A stretch of 64,000 nucleotides of DNA from Nitrosospira sp. Is2. Lineage in GTDB: Bacteria > Pseudomonadota > Gammaproteobacteria > Burkholderiales > Nitrosomonadaceae. Shown one piece after another: positions 62,962 to 64,000 of this stretch. The notes below the pieces were generated by a model, which searched no databases, was not told the origin of the DNA, and saw only the letters and a list, made by a program, of their open reading frames with translations. The stretch is taken from contig NZ_CP137134.1 of assembly GCF_033095785.1 (NCBI RefSeq), forward strand, positions 2,418,001-2,482,000, read 5' to 3'. A program made the translations under genes and the position numbers. Positions within the stretch are counted from its first letter, which is position 1. Each line of letters opens with the position of its first letter.

Positions 62962-63111
62962 TCCTTCTGACCGTCCACGATATCTAATGACGGGGGCCTT
63001 TAAGAGAGAGGGCGATGAAGTTTAGATTAGTCTCTGGTATAGTAGAAATGAATTAATACAATATCAGGTATAGTTATTTTTAATTTCCATCATATCGATC
63101 TTAATCTCCTG

Positions 63112-63972
63112 GTGACGCTGGAGGTGCTTTTGACAGAACTTAACGTCAGCAAGGCTGCGGAGCGCCTTAACCTGAGCCAGCCCTCGGTAAGCGTGCAGCT
63201 GGGCAAGCTGCGGCATATTTATAACGACCCGCTGTTGCTGCCGGGACCCCGGGGAATGTTGCCCACGTCGAGGGCACTTGAGCTCCTTCAGCCGTTACGT
63301 TCGGCTCTTCTTGAGCTCGAACGCGTCATTGAGCCGAAAAAACCATTTGATCCCGCAACTGCCCACGTGACATGGAGCCTTGCTGCTCCAGATTATGCAG
63401 AGTCTGCGATTCTCCTCCCCGTTCTGTCCAGGCTGAGAGATGCTGCGCCACATACTCGCATTGCTATCCGCGATACTGCGCCACCGAAAATGGCCAAGCA
63501 GTTGGAACAGGGTATCTGCGACCTTGGTTTCCTGACCATGGATCGCGTTCCCCCAGAGCTTCGGTTCAAGTTTCTTTTTATGGAACACTACGTGCTCATC
63601 GCGCGGAAAGACCATCCGTGTGTGAAGCGCAAACCTACAATTGATGAGTTCTGCACTCTGGAGCACATTATGGTTTCCCCCGATGGCGGAGGTTTTCGAA
63701 GCGTTACGGATACCATGCTTCAGAAGATGGGGAAAACGCGGCGGGTTGTGTTGTCCGTTCCACATTTTCTATTCGTTCCAGCTTTAGTCACCCAATCGGA
63801 CATGGTGGCAATGCTTCCGTCACGCCTCATACGCAACCTGTCGGACGAACTCTGCGCGTTCGAGGCACCGTTCGAAATTCCCGGGTACGAGATGGCTATG
63901 GTCTGGCATGAGCGTTCACATCGCGATCCGGGGCACAAGTGGTTGCGCGAGCAGATTCATGCCGCACTATAA
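63112..63972 (+). CDS. LysR-family transcriptional regulator
   Basis: At least 286 residues from GTG 63112. Winged helix-turn-helix: NVSKAAERLNLSQPSVSVQLGKLR, then the linker and effector-binding domain (about 90-280) with the usual two-lobed pattern. NodD/PnbR-like class by the HTH. Residues read in frame upstream of GTG (HHIDLNLLVTLEVL) also match the first helix of LysR proteins, so the true start is probably earlier, perhaps ATT at 63076 (AGG seven bases before it). An extended -10 TGGTATAGT lies at 63035-63043. It is divergent from the RND operon and may control it. Confidence 0.82.
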   Translation: MTLEVLLTELNVSKAAERLNLSQPSVSVQLGKLRHIYNDPLLLPGPRGMLPTSRALELLQPLRSALLELERVIEPKKPFDPATAHVTWSLAAPDYAESAILLPVLSRLRDAAPHTRIAIRDTAPPKMAKQLEQGICDLGFLTMDRVPPELRFKFLFMEHYVLIARKDHPCVKRKPTIDEFCTLEHIMVSPDGGGFRSVTDTMLQKMGKTRRVVLSVPHFLFVPALVTQSDMVAMLPSRLIRNLSDELCAFEAPFEIPGYEMAMVWHERSHRDPGHKWLREQIHAAL

Positions 63973-64000
63973 TCCGTCGGCTCGTCCAATTTTTAATTCG

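Noticed and set aside
1..64000. Search for tRNA, rRNA, CRISPR arrays, insertion sequences, integrases and attachment sites
   Set aside because: No GTTCGA-type T-arm with paired stems, no regular spaced repeats, and no transposase or integrase motifs were found by eye.

Overview
The window is a gram-negative, outer-membrane-bearing proteobacterial chromosome segment. It contains BamA, Skp, MlaA, a GTP-type Mfd/RecJ/MutS repair set, ZipA and RseP. The gene content and family flavour (PEP-CTERM protein, DUF1207 outer-membrane protein, MTIP-type phosphorylase, YqjD/YqjE set, multihaem-style cytochrome) point to a betaproteobacterium, most likely an ammonia oxidiser of the Nitrosomonadaceae (Nitrosospira-like). 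That placement is inference from protein resemblance; no rRNA or ammonia-oxidation gene is present. I see no tRNA, rRNA, CRISPR array, insertion sequence or prophage.

Layout. 1-9.1 kb: the 5' end of mfd, recJ, a DUF1207 outer-membrane protein, an SMR drug pump, a pirin, a PEP-CTERM surface protein with a glycine-rich region, mltD and queF. 9.2-19.1 kb: smc-zipA-ligA-galU, then a small purine-salvage/translation group (hypoxanthine phosphoribosyltransferase, methylthioinosine phosphorylase, peptide deformylase). 19.2-21.7 kb, minus strand: aroK, an EF-hand protein, a 25-residue membrane peptide and a yqjD-yqjE-like stress/membrane operon. 21.9-33.8 kb: the conserved rpsB-tsf-pyrH-frr-uppS-cdsA-dxr-rseP-bamA-skp-fabZ-rnhB cluster linking translation, isoprenoid/phospholipid precursors and envelope assembly. 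It lacks lpxD, lpxA and lpxB, which normally sit inside it.

34-50.4 kb: slyD, mutS, a GH63-like glucosidase, suhB, trmJ, iscR with a clear promoter and type 1 IscR site, a cysteine desulfurase without iscU behind it, mlaA, a DUF4870-like membrane protein, a Crp/Fnr regulator with a PPxS-repeat tail, a two-haem cytochrome, a second galU and psd. 50.5-64 kb: a giant CheB-CheR-PAS-histidine kinase-receiver hybrid, an Atm1-type ABC exporter, and a complete tripartite RND efflux operon (membrane fusion protein, RND pump, NodT outer-membrane lipoprotein) divergent from a LysR regulator. The pump gene carries an AcrR-like palindrome at its start.

Most of the window is core metabolism. The parts that deserve a second look are regulatory or structural: the IscR site with a shortened isc locus, the AcrR-like operator without an AcrR, the LysR gene that seems to start at a non-standard codon, an orphan terminator behind pirin, a 38-bp tandem repeat before yqjD, and the tiny membrane peptide gene.
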